A DNA stretch of 64,000 bases from Cardamine occulta (Eukaryota; Streptophyta; Magnoliopsida; Brassicales; Brassicaceae): the NCBI GenBank assembly GCA_028015245.1, contig CM051367.1, positions 654,347 to 718,346 on the forward strand. Reading direction: 5' to 3'. The notes below the pieces were generated by a model. It had not been told where the DNA came from and did not search any database. It worked only from the letters and a program-made list of their open reading frames with translations. Of the stretch, positions 1 through 9,364 are shown piece after piece (positions within the stretch are counted from its first letter, which is position 1; each line of letters begins with the position of its first letter). The position numbers and the translations under genes were made by a program.

Positions 1-200
1 TAGAAGCTCTCGCGGCTAGAATAGGTCCGTGAACATCTTCTTCTCGTAGCATGGCTTCTTGTATGTATCCATTGAACCTTCTCCTATAAGATCTTGCTGT
101 GTTCCTCTTGATAGCTCCAAGTGGTAGAGTAGGCACTACAAGCTCTTCTTCCCGTGTGTTGTCCTTTGGGGAAGATGCTTCCGATGCTTGGTTCCCATCA
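1..200 (-). mobile_element. Solo-LTR family, copy 1 (cut by window edge)
   Basis: This is the right-hand 200 bp of the LTR seen complete at 8389-9364 and 12150-13120. It ends in CCCATCA and is followed by TCAAG (201-205), the same five bases that flank the other copies. Orientation is inferred from the coding remnant and hairpin of the complete copies, which read on the minus strand. Because the left part lies outside the window, I cannot say whether this copy is a solo LTR or the end of a full element. Confidence 0.8.
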
Positions 201-266
201 TCAAGAGTGCTAAAAGGCTGAATCAAAGCCTTTTATGAAGTTTCATCACTCAAACCCAGTACAGAG
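201..266. repeat. Satellite stub between LTR remnant and Copia-like insertion
   Basis: These 66 bp belong to the 430-bp satellite, from AGTGCTAAAAGGCTG to the CAGAG target site. The monomer continues in phase at 4387 on the other side of the insertion. Confidence 0.9.
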
Positions 267-612
267 TATTGAGAAAAGGCATTCCGTCCATCTCGTGGGT
301 ACTATTCATCCGGGTACTATTCATCCCGAGAGTCGAGATCACTATTCATCCCGAGAGTCTTCGTCTACAAGTTCTAGGAATATATTCCCGACCCAGGTTA
401 CTGTTCATCCCGAGGGTCGGGTTACTATTCATACCGCTCATGTTTTTCATTTAGGGTTCCCCTTCTCCTATAAAAGGAAACCCCCATTTGTAACCCTAAG
501 TTGATTTTTTGCCCTTTGGGGGGCGTGCCTCCAATTCTCTTTTTTCATCAATTCTCTCTTTGATTCTTGTTGAATTCTCTCAATCTTTCAATCTTATTCG
601 CATAAACTTACA
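267..612 (+). repeat. 5' LTR of non-autonomous Copia-like element
   Basis: The LTR is 346 bp, begins TATTGAGAAAAGG and ends AACTTACA. It contains about five copies of a TACTATTCATC-type motif interleaved with CCCGAG/CTCGGG blocks (about 296-432), then a TATA box. The 3' LTR (353 bp) differs by several substitutions and small indels. Confidence 0.88.
469..476 (+). promoter_or_regulatory. TATA box in 5' LTR
   Basis: TATAAAAG lies in a C-rich context (TTCTCCTATAAAAGG), downstream of the ACTATTCAT repeats. The same box occurs at 4237-4244 in the 3' LTR and in both LTRs of Copia B. It is the likely core promoter of the genomic RNA. Confidence 0.6.
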
Positions 613-628
613 TGGTATCGAGGCGAGG
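613..628 (+). other. Primer binding site (tRNA-Met-like)
   Basis: TGGTATCGAGGCGAGG starts directly after the 5' LTR end. It resembles the usual initiator tRNA-Met site (TGGTATCAGAGC) but reads CGAG in place of CAGAG. Copia B has the related TGGTATCGAGCAGG in the same place, so the variant is shared by the two elements. Confidence 0.7.
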
Positions 629-779
629 TTAGTCATGATCTTGGTTTGTATTCTCAAATCTTATTCACTCATTCTTGAATCTCTATTCTCTGCCCCCCCC
701 ATGTTCTTGAACTGAATCAATCATCTCGGCTTAGCTCAATCAATCCGATGTTGTTCTCTTTGAAGCTCACGGAAGCTCT

Positions 780-1340
780 TCTAATCTCAGCCACAAGTTC
801 TGGTTCTGGTTCTAAGCTCAGGGAAGAAGTATCCAAGTTCTGGTTCTGGTTCTAAGCTCACGGAAGTGGCGTCTGGTTCTGGTTCTGGTTCAGTTAGAAG
901 TGGCGGCTGGTTCTGGTCTTGTTCTGGCTCTGATGGAGGTTCTGGTTCTCAAGGTGATTTTTGGAGTCTTGTAGCACCTAATTCTGGTTCCTTTTGAGTC
1001 TTGTTCTGGTTATCTATTGGGTTTCACCAAGGTTCTTGAAAGGTTCTGGTCTTGGCGAAGTATTGATTGTCTCCTCTTTAGCTGATTTGGTGTGTGTATC
1101 AACAAGGATTGGATTATTTCTCAATGTGATTTTTGGAGGTATTTTAGCAATTTTCGGATGGCTAGTAGCAACTGGTTCTGGTTCAGATTGTAGAAGCTGG
1201 TTCTGGAATAGGTCTGAAGCTGGTTCTGGTTGATTCTGGTTCTCACGGATTGCTCAGGTTCTGGTCTGGTCCTAGTTCAGGTTCTGGAGGTTATGGTTCT
1301 CACAGATTCTGGTTCTCACGGAAGCAAGGTTAGCGTCTCA
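780..1340 (+). repeat. GGTTCTGGTTCT-type simple repeat in element leader
   Basis: The hexamer GGTTCT and variants recur many times here (clusters near 800-930, 1170-1320), mixed with AAGCTCACGG-like segments. Translated, it gives Gly/Ser/Val-rich strings with frequent stops, so I do not read it as coding. Confidence 0.6.
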
Positions 1341-3563
1341 CCAAGGTTCTTGTTAGGTTCTGGTCTTCGCGGAAGAATTGGTTGTCTCCTCTCAGCAAAA
1401 GATCAAGGAGGCAAAGGAAAAAGCTCTAGGAGGTTGCTGAGGCAGAGGAGAAAACAGCTAAAGTTGATGTCACCAAGAAATCTGACCCAAATGCAAGGAG
1501 AGTCAAGTGAGTCCCGAGATGGTCGAATCGAAATGGCAGACCGGAAAGGCATGGCAGACCTTAGCATGTGGTTAGTGTGGTGATCCAAGCAAGCTCCATG
1601 ATCATTCCTTTGATGATGTAGATTCGTGCCAGCTTGAAAAGATGAGTTGTTGAGGGACCCCAACCAAGGGTTGAGTAAGGTTCGGGCCAGCTCAGTTTAC
1701 AAGTTGTTGAGGGACTTCATTTGTTGAGGAAAGCATGGAGTAGACAAGTCATAGAACAATAAGCTGAAGGCTCTTGGTGAGGAGACATGGGCTGGGCGCT
1801 GAGGAGTTCTTGGAGTTGGAAGAAAACCCATAGGGGGACAGCTGGCTATAAGAAGAAGGGCTGGCTGATCTCCTGGCCGAGCGAAGAAGAGGAAGTTTCA
1901 AAGGGTCCATCAAGTAGAAGTTCTTGAAGGGGTCACTATTCTTCCACCCGGTTGTCATCTCTTTTTAGGGGTGATCATTCTAGACCGTGTGGCGATCCTT
2001 GATGGAGAAAACTACAAGAAGAGGGCGGATTGAATCTCATATGTTCTGAGCAAAGAAGAAGGTTCATGAATTCCAAAACCAATGGGGTGTAGCATTCGGA
2101 CAGCTTCTGGGGAATTGATCATAACTTTCAAACCGTGAATCCAAACGTTGATCCGTTTTTTCCTGGTGCTTAGTATGGCTGTTGATGATGTCTCCACAAA
2201 GTTTCAGAATTTTCTGGGTTGGTTTACTATTTTTTCCAACCCGCTGCATCAAGACAGCTATGCTAAATCCGAAAAATGGTCCAAGAAGCGAAATGTGTTA
2301 TGGTGAGAAAATGGCGTTCCTTGTTGCTAACTCCGAACTGGCTAGTACCAAACGAAAGCTTGTCCAAGATGGCAAGTTGGAAAGGTAGTCCAGGAGGTGG
2401 TGGTTTCATTAGGCGTAATCAAGCTTCACGCTTCCTTCAGCGAGTAGCTCTTCTTATACTCGGGCTAGTCTTAAGGGAGTGTTTGATAGAGGTCGTGGAG
2501 CTCCTCAAAATACTTAGGCTCAGCGGTCTTCCTTGTCAAGTTTGGTTCTTCCCATACTCAAAACAATCTTGAGGGGGTGGTTGAAACTCAGACCGAAAGG
2601 ACCGAGAGGCGTAGCACCGAGGAAGCTGGAAGGGTGAACCAAGCGATGGGGCTGACCGGGTAAAGTGATCTGAAGGCTACTCATAGAGGTAGACCGGGAA
2701 ACGCATACGAAGGCAGCACTTGGAATGTTGTGGGAAACCGAAGGTGAAACCAATGAGTGGCGATCCGAGAAGCAGCAGGAAGTGGTGCCAACGGATAGAG
2801 GAAAAAGGGATCAGGCCAAATCGTTAAGAAGAAGGCCAAGAAGACCAGAACAAAGGCCTAAGACACTGACTAAGGTTGCTGTCACAAGCAATCAGAACAA
2901 AGGCTAAGAAGAAAACATCAAGGAGTGAGTAATGGAACAACAATGAGCTCAACAAAGTCCAAGCAACACGACATGACCAGCAGACCGACTCACCACAAGG
3001 GACAGCCCTCTAAACTCTTGATATCATTGAATTCATGTCTCTTATTTGTTATCCTCAATTTTATCTTAACTTCTAAACCCCACGACCAATGCTTTAAAAT
3101 TTTGTATCTCATGATGAAGGTACAAAGGAGTTCAGAGACAAAGAAAAGGATCACTTGAGAAGAAATGAAGTATTTCTGAGTTGTGGTTGGTTCACCGAAG
3201 AGTGGTCTGTCTGGTGAAATGAAAAGTGTTACTAGCCTTGATTCACTCTAAGACGTAGTTCCCAAAACCATTGGTTGTTGGGTTGTGAACAAGGCTAGAA
3301 CTGTGGTTACAAGCTTGATCATTTGGGTACATTGATGCATGATCAAGCTTGAGGGGGAGTATATGAGCAAACCAAGGAAGGCGTGTGTGTTTATAAAGGC
3401 ATGTGTTTATGATGTGTGGTCAAGATGACAAGGCATGATGAGTTTGGGAAGGTTCTGATCAAAGCTATTCAGGCAGTAACCGAGCACTCTGAGGCATACC
3501 GTATGGAGAAACGATGGCTACCTTAAAAGAGGAGACCGGGAAACGCATATAAGTTGCTTATGG
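1341..3563. other. Interior of the non-autonomous element, no intact gene recognised
   Basis: Only short open frames are present. Patches look like decayed coding sequence (for example 2182-2388 and 2725-2907 on the plus strand, the latter rich in Arg, Lys and Glu), but I recognise no retroelement domain. The phrase GACCGGGAAACGCATA occurs twice (about 2692 and 3534), hinting at internal duplication. Near 3345-3359 there is an extra copy of the polypurine tract. Confidence 0.5.
3345..3359 (+). other. Internal second polypurine-tract copy
   Basis: AAGCTTGAGGGGGAG followed by TATATGAGC repeats exactly the tract that precedes the 3' LTR at 4019-4033, which is followed by TATTGAGAA. It could be the scar of an older LTR junction or an internal second-strand priming site. 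Confidence 0.55.
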
Positions 3564-3839
3564 ATGAATGCTGAAGCTCAACCAAAGAAATCTCCACTCG
3601 AAGCTGGTTACAAAGCTAAACAAATGGAGGAAAGAAAGAATGCCAAGTCATGGGACCAGCTATATGAGGCACATGAAGAAAGCATCAACACCGCCAAAAC
3701 TATATCCTTGAAGAGGACTGAAAAGCAAGCGAAAAAAAGACAAGACAAGCGCGGAAGCAAGAGACAAGACAAGAAGCGGAAGCAAGACGAGACAACAAGA
3801 AGCCTAGGAAAGCCACGCATGGCTCAAAGCTATCTTTGA
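3564..3839 (+). CDS. Hypothetical small Lys/Arg-rich ORF, 91 codons
   Basis: This is the longest strongly biased frame inside the non-autonomous element. The product would be very basic and hydrophilic, with a Lys/Arg/Gln/Asp-rich repeat-like stretch in the second half (about residues 55-80, with repeats of the KRQDK type) and no membrane segment or signal peptide. I recognise no family. The low-complexity purine-rich DNA could give such a frame by chance, so it may not be a gene. Nothing upstream decides the start. Confidence 0.2.
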   Translation: MNAEAQPKKSPLEAGYKAKQMEERKNAKSWDQLYEAHEESINTAKTISLKRTEKQAKKRQDKRGSKRQDKKRKQDETTRSLGKPRMAQSYL

Positions 3840-3917
3840 AGATCAAGGTACTTGAAGTCTTCACGCTACTCTCTCATCCTTGATCATATCCCCTACTCGT
3901 AGACGTTATGCTCTTTT

Positions 3918-3961
3918 CCTCATCATAGACTTTTTCCCACGTGGTTTTTTCTATGATGAGG
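3918..3961 (+). other. Conserved hairpin upstream of 3' LTR (non-autonomous element)
   Basis: A perfect 12-bp stem, CCTCATCATAGA (3918-3929) with TCTATGATGAGG (3950-3961), encloses a loop with TTTTTCCCACGTGGTTTTT. It is followed by GTTTTTACCGAGGTA. The same design occurs in every LTR family of this window with different stem sequences. Confidence 0.75.
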
Positions 3962-4018
3962 TTTTTACCGAGGTAACGCCTACGTAGGTCCAAGCTTAGT
4001 CTTTGTTCACCAACGACT

Positions 4019-4033
4019 AAGCTTGAGGGGGAG
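4019..4033 (+). other. Polypurine tract
   Basis: AAGCTTGAGGGGGAG immediately precedes the 3' LTR. It is identical to the tract of Copia B (34306-34320). It is the expected primer for plus-strand DNA synthesis. Confidence 0.85.
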
Positions 4034-4386
4034 TATTGAGAAAAGGCATTCCGTCCATCTCGTGGGTACTATTCATCCGGGTACTATTCATCCCGAGAGT
4101 CGAGATCACTATTCATCCTGAGAGTCTTCGTCTACAAGTTCTAGGAATATATTCGAACCCAGGTTACTTGTTTATCCCGAGGGTCGGGTTACTATTCATA
4201 CCGCTCATGTTTTTCATTTAGGGTTTCCCCTTCTCCTATAAAAGGGGAAACCCCCCCATTTGTAACCCTAAGTTGATTTTTGCCCTTTGGGGGGGCTGTG
4301 CCTCCAATTCTCTTTTTTCATCAATTCTCTCTTTGATTCTTGTTGAATTCTCTCAATCTTTCAATCTTATTCCGCATAAACTTACA
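4034..4386 (+). repeat. 3' LTR of non-autonomous Copia-like element
   Basis: The LTR is 353 bp, begins TATTGAG and ends CTTACA, followed by target duplication CAGAG. The ACTATTCAT repeats and TATA box (4237-4244) are retained. It differs from the 5' LTR by scattered substitutions and short indels, for example around 4152-4175 and in the C and G homopolymers. Confidence 0.88.
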
Positions 4387-7300
4387 CAGAGCAAACAATG
4401 GCTTTCGATAGTGGCCAAATCCTTGTTAGTGAAACCATTGTTTCTTCATATTCACATCAATAGGTGTTGTTTAAGCATCCATATAAGTATTCTTGCTACC
4501 ACTCCCCGTATTCATCATTAGAAACTCTTATGAGATTCTAAGAACTAACCAAACTATGGTATAATCTATAATGCTTGTTTCTTACTTTGACTTGGATCTA
4601 AACCTTGGTAGCATGCTTAATCACGTCATCAAAAAAGATAAAAGGCTGAATCAAAGCTTTTTATGAAGTTTCATTACTGAAACCCAGTAGAGAGCAAACA
4701 ATGGCTCTCGGTAGTGGCTCTGGAACATCTCAAAGCTGTTGGGAGAGATTAAACTCCTATGACTACACTTCAACACTTCTATTCACTCTCATTTGTATCT
4801 TGAAGGGTCATAACTCTTTTTTTAAGTCAATCAGCTTGAAATGGCCAACTCCTTGTAAATGAAACCATTGATTCTTCATATTTACATCAATAGGTGTTGT
4901 TTCAGCCTCCAGATGTGTCTTCTTGTTACAACTCCCAACAATTACCATTTGAAACTCCTATGAGATTCTAATGACTAACCAAAAGATGATATAAGCTATA
5001 ATACTTGTTTCTTAGTTTGACTTGTCTCTACACCTTGATAACATGCTTAATCACGTTATCAAAGAGTGCTAAAAAGGCTGAATCAAAACCTTTTATGAAG
5101 TTTCATCACTCAAACCTAGTAGGGAGCAAACAATGGCTCTCGGTAGTGGCTCTGGAACATCTCAAAGCTGTTGGGAAAGATTAAACTCCTATGACTACAC
5201 TTCAACAATTCTGTTCACTCTTATTTGTATCTTGAAGAGTCATAACTCTATTTTAAGGTCTATCAGCTTGAAATGGCCAAATCCTTGTTAGTGAAACCAT
5301 TGTTTCTTCATATTCACATCAATAGGTGTTGTTTAAGCATCCATATAAGTATTCTTGCTACCACTCCCCGTATTCATCATTAGAAACTCTTATGAGATTC
5401 TAAGAACTAACCAAACTATGATATAATCTATAATGCTTGTTTCTTACTTTGACTTGGATCTACACCTTGGTAGCATGCTTAATCCCGTCATCAAAAGTGA
5501 TAAAAGGCTGAATCAAATCTTTTTATGAAGTTTCATTACTGAAACCCAGTGGAGAGCAAACAATGGCTCTCGGTAGTGGCTCTGGAACATCTCAAAGCTG
5601 TTGGGAGAGATTAAACTCCTATGACTACACTTCAACACTTCTATTCACTCTCATTTGTATCTTGAAGGGTCATAACTCTTTTTTTAAGTCCATCAGCTTG
5701 AAATGGCCAACTCCTTGTAAATGAAACCATTGATTCTTCATATTTACATCAATAGGTGTTGTTTCAGCCTCCAGATGTGTCTTCTTGTTACAACTCCCAA
5801 CAATTACCATTTGAATCTCCTATGAGATTCTAATGAATAACCAAAAGATGATATAAGCTATAATACTTGTTTCTTAGTTTGACTTGTCTCTACACCTTCG
5901 TAACATGCTTAATCACGTTATCAAGAGTGCTAAAAGGCTGAATCAAAACCTTTTATGAAGTTTCATCACTCAAACCCAGTAGGGAGCAAACAATGGCTCT
6001 CGGTAGTGGCTCTGGAACATCTCAAAGCTGTTGGGATAGATTAAACTCCTATGACTACACTTCAACAATTCTGTTCACTCTTATTTGTATCTTGAAGAGT
6101 CATAACTCTATTTTAAGGTCTATCGACTGAAATGGCCAAATCCTTGTTAGTGAAACCATTGTTTCTTCATATTCACATCAATAGGTGTTGTTTAAGCATC
6201 CATATAAGTATTCTTGCTACCACTCCCCGTATTCATCATTAGAAACTCTTATGAGATTCTAAGAACTAACCAAACTATGATATAATCTATAATGCTTGTT
6301 TCTTACTTTGACTTGGATCTACACCTTGGTAGCATGCTTAATCACGTCATCAAAAGTGATAAAAGGCTGAATCAAAGCTTGTTATGAAGTTTCATTACTG
6401 AAACCCAGTAGAGAGCAAACAATGGCTCTCGGTAGTGGCTCTGGAACATCTCAAAGCTGTTGGGAGAGATTAAACTCCTTTTACTACACTTCAACACTTC
6501 TATTCACTCTCACTTGTATCTTGAAGGGTCATAACTCTTTTTTTAGGTCAATCAGCTTGAAATGGCCAAATCCTTGTAAATGAAACCATTGATTCTTCAT
6601 ATTTACATCAATAGGTGTTGTTTCAGCCTCCAGATGTGTCTTCTTGTTACAACTCCCAACAATTACCATTTGAAACTCCTATGAGATTCTAATGACTAAC
6701 CAAAAGATGAATAAGCTATAATACTTGTTTCTTAGTTTGACTTGTCTCTACACCTTGGTAACATGCTTAATCACGTTATCAAGAGTGCTAAAAGGCTGAA
6801 TAAAAGCCTTTTATGAAGTTTCATCACTCAAACCCAGTAGGGAGCAAACAATGGCTCTCGGTAGTGGCTTGGAAGATCTCAAAGATGTTGGGAGAGCTTA
6901 AACTCCTATGACTACACTTCAACACTTCTATTCACTCTCATTTGTATCTTGAAGGGTCATACCTCGTTTTTTAGGTCCATCATCTTGAAATGGCCAAATT
7001 CTTGTAAATGAAACCATTGATTCTTCATATTTACATCAATATGATATAAGCTATAATACTTGTTTCTTAGTTTGACTTGTCTCTACACCTTGGTAGCATG
7101 CTTAATCACGTTATCAAGAGTGCTAAAAGGCTGAATCAAAGCCTTTTATGAGTTTCATCACTCAAACCCAGTACAGAGCAAACAATGGCTTTCGATAGTG
7201 GCTCTTCAACATCTCAAAGCTGTTGCGAGAGATTAAACTCCTATGACTACACTTCAACACTCTTGTTCATTCTCATTTGTATCCTGAAGAGTCATAACTC

Positions 7301-8388
7301 TGTTTTTAGCTCTATCAGCTTGACATGGCCAAATCCTTGTTAGTGAAACCATTGATTCTTCATATTGACATAACTCTTTTTTTAGGTCCATCAGCTTGAA
7401 ATGGTCAAATCCTTGTAAATGAAACTATTGATTCTTCATATTCACATCAATAGGTGTTGTTTCAGCCTCCAGATGTGTCTTCTTGTTACAACTCCCAACA
7501 ATTACCATTTAAAACTCCTATGAGATTCTAATGACTAACCAAAAGATGATATAAGTTATAATACTTGTTTCTTAGTTTGACTTGTCTCTACACCTTGGTA
7601 GCATGCTTAATCACGTTATCAAGAGTGCTAAAAGGCTGAATCAAAGCCTTTTATGAAGTTTCATCACTCAAACCCAGTACAAAGCAAACAATGGCTTTCG
7701 ATAGTGGCTCTTCAACATCTCAAAGCTGTTGGGAGAGATTCAACTCCTATGACTACACTTCAACAATTCTGTTCACTCTTATTTGTATCTTGAAGAGTCA
7801 TAACTCTGTTTTAAGGTCTATCAGCTTGAAATGGCCAAATCCTTGTTAGTGAAACCATTGTTTCTTCATATTCACAACAATAGGTGTTGTTTAAGCATCC
7901 ATATAAGTATTCTTGCTACCACTCCCCCTATTCATCATTAGAAACTCTTATGAGATTCTAAGAACTAACCAAACTATGGTATAATATCTAATGCTTGTTT
8001 CTTACTTTGACTTGGATCTACACCTTGGTAGCATGCTTAATCACGTCATCAAAAGTGATAAAAGGCTGAATCAAAGCTTTTTATGAAGTTTCATTACTGA
8101 AACCCAGTAGAGAGCAAACAATGGCTCTCGGTAGTGGCTCTGGAACATCTCAAAGCTGTTGGGAGAGATTAAACTCCTTTTACTACACTTCAACACTTCT
8201 ATTCACTCTCATTTGTATCTTGAAGGGTCATAACTCTTTTTTTAGGTCAATCACTTGAAATGGCCAAATCCTTGTAAATGAAACCATTGATTCTTCGTAT
8301 TTACATCAATATGATATAAGCTATAATACTTGTTTCTTAGTTTGACTTGTCTCTACACCTTGGTAGCATGCTTAATCACGTTATCAAG
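4387..8388. repeat. Satellite block 1, ~430-bp monomers in ~860-bp dimers
   Basis: Anchor GAGCAAACAATGGCT recurs at 4692, 5124, 5554, 5984, 6413 and 6842, giving spacings of 429-432 bp. Two types alternate. One reads GCCTCCAGATGTGTC..CTAATGACTAACC with ACTTGTCTC. The other reads AAGCATCCATATAAG..CTAAGAACTAACC with ACTTGGATC. The first monomer carries a roughly 140-bp deletion (junction GATAGTGGCCAAATCC near 4411). A truncated monomer lies near 7035. No host gene is seen. Confidence 0.93.
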
Positions 8389-9000
8389 TGATACACGTTC
8401 TGGGCTTCAAATCTTCAAGCTTGAACTGGAAGAGAGATGTTGAGCTTCAGCGAGATACTCCAACTAAGCTTCAACGGAAGAGATGTAACAATGGGGTGAA
8501 GAAATCTGCGAGATGCTCAGCTAAGATCTTCACGGTAGAGATAGATGGGGATTGAGGTGCGACACACAAGGTATGGGAGCTCTTGTGATACAACAGAGCT
8601 TCAACGGTTCGAGCCCAGCTCAAGAAACGAAGAAGAGAAGTCTAGGGCTGAAATGGCTCCTTAGACATTTTAGAAAACTCTAGGTTTTCTTGTTTATAAA
8701 TTTTTGTAACCCTTTTACATTCTGAGTTCAGCCTTTTATAGGCGATTCCTAAATGTGGTAAACCTAACAAATGGGCTGAGAATAAACTAAAGGCCCAAAA
8801 CAAGGGTTAAAAAACAAGGCGTAAACAATTCCTTTTATTACAAAGCTTAAGAAAAGAGAAAAAGGAAGACTTATTAGTGTTTTAATGTCTTCTAGAGATA
8901 GATAGATATCACATTTCATGCCTAATCTAATTTGTCATGGATATTTCCAAGTAAACTAGGCATTGGAAACGAAATGTGATGCATCAAGTTCATTGCCTCG

Positions 9001-9364
9001 TTAAAACCTATTAAAGTAAACCCAATGGGAAAAACCCGAATAAGGGAAAAAGAAGTACAAATACCTTGATGACTTAAGGGTGTCTTCACTCAAGGAAATA
9101 GTGAAGACACTCTGATCTTGCCTTCCAAGGCTGATCGAGGTCCAAGCTTCCTCAAGGAATTGACTAGAAGCTCTCGCGGCTAGAATAGGTCCGTGAACAT
9201 CTTCTTCTCGTAGCATGGCTTCTTGTATGTATCCATTGAACCTTCTCCTATAAGATCTTGCTGTGTTCCTCTTGATAGCTCCAAGTGGTAGAGTAGGCAC
9301 TACAAGCTCTTCTTCCCGTGTGTTGTCCTTTGGGGAAGATGCTTCCGATGCTTGGTTCCCATCA
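9001..9364 (-). pseudogene. Pol C-terminal tail remnant encoded in solo LTR
   Basis: An open minus-strand frame enters the LTR from its right end and runs about 120 codons. Near its start it has EEELVVPTLPLGAIKRNT followed by RSYRRRFNGYIQE. This resembles the tail of the intact Gypsy pol at 43211-43445 (LLVVPSGPMTRARAKALQ, then NSINGLL), where pol also extends into the LTR. I infer that the parent element was a Gypsy of CRM-like type whose integrase tail overlapped its 3' LTR. The match is short and rests on my own alignment by eye. Confidence 0.45.
9007..9045 (-). other. Conserved hairpin, degenerate copy (solo LTR 2)
   Basis: Compared with the solo LTR at 12773-12808, the stem here has lost several pairs (CCTATTAAAG against CCCGAATAAGG on the plus strand). 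The loop with ACCCAATGGGAAAAA is kept. The CCTCGTTAAAACC box lies beside it. Confidence 0.5.

Larger units (their letters stand above)
267..4386 (+). mobile_element. Non-autonomous Copia-like LTR retrotransposon (4.1 kb)
   Basis: The element is bounded by two LTRs (267-612 and 4034-4386) and a perfect 5-bp target duplication, CAGAG (262-266 and 4387-4391). The duplication restores a continuous satellite monomer when the element is removed. A primer site follows the 5' LTR and a polypurine tract precedes the 3' LTR. The 3.4-kb interior has no reverse transcriptase, integrase, protease or recognisable gag, so it cannot move on its own. Its LTR start (TATTGAGAAAAGGCATTCCG), TATA region, last 150 bp before the 3' LTR and polypurine tract closely match Copia B (29094-34716), so a B-like element probably supplies its enzymes. 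It resembles a LARD-type derivative. It inserted after the flanking solo LTR was duplicated, because the other two copies of that segment lack it. Confidence 0.88.
8389..9364 (-). mobile_element. Solo LTR, copy 2 (976 bp, Gypsy-like)
   Basis: The LTR begins TGATACACG and ends CCCATCA, with TGAT/ATCA inverted ends. Left target TCAAG (8384-8388) and right TGAAG (9365-9369) differ by one base. No internal retroelement sequence adjoins it on either side, so it is a solo LTR left by LTR-LTR recombination. A minus-strand frame and a hairpin at 9007-9045 give its orientation. Sequence is near-identical to 12150-13120. Confidence 0.85.

Noticed and set aside
1230..1583. 117-codon frame in the non-autonomous element
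   Set aside because: Its first half is the GGTTCT simple repeat and the rest has no domain; the bias explains the open frame.
4387..8388. Identity with the Arabidopsis ~178-bp centromere satellite
   Set aside because: Monomer length and sequence do not match what I know of that repeat, and I found no clear internal sub-repeat of that size.
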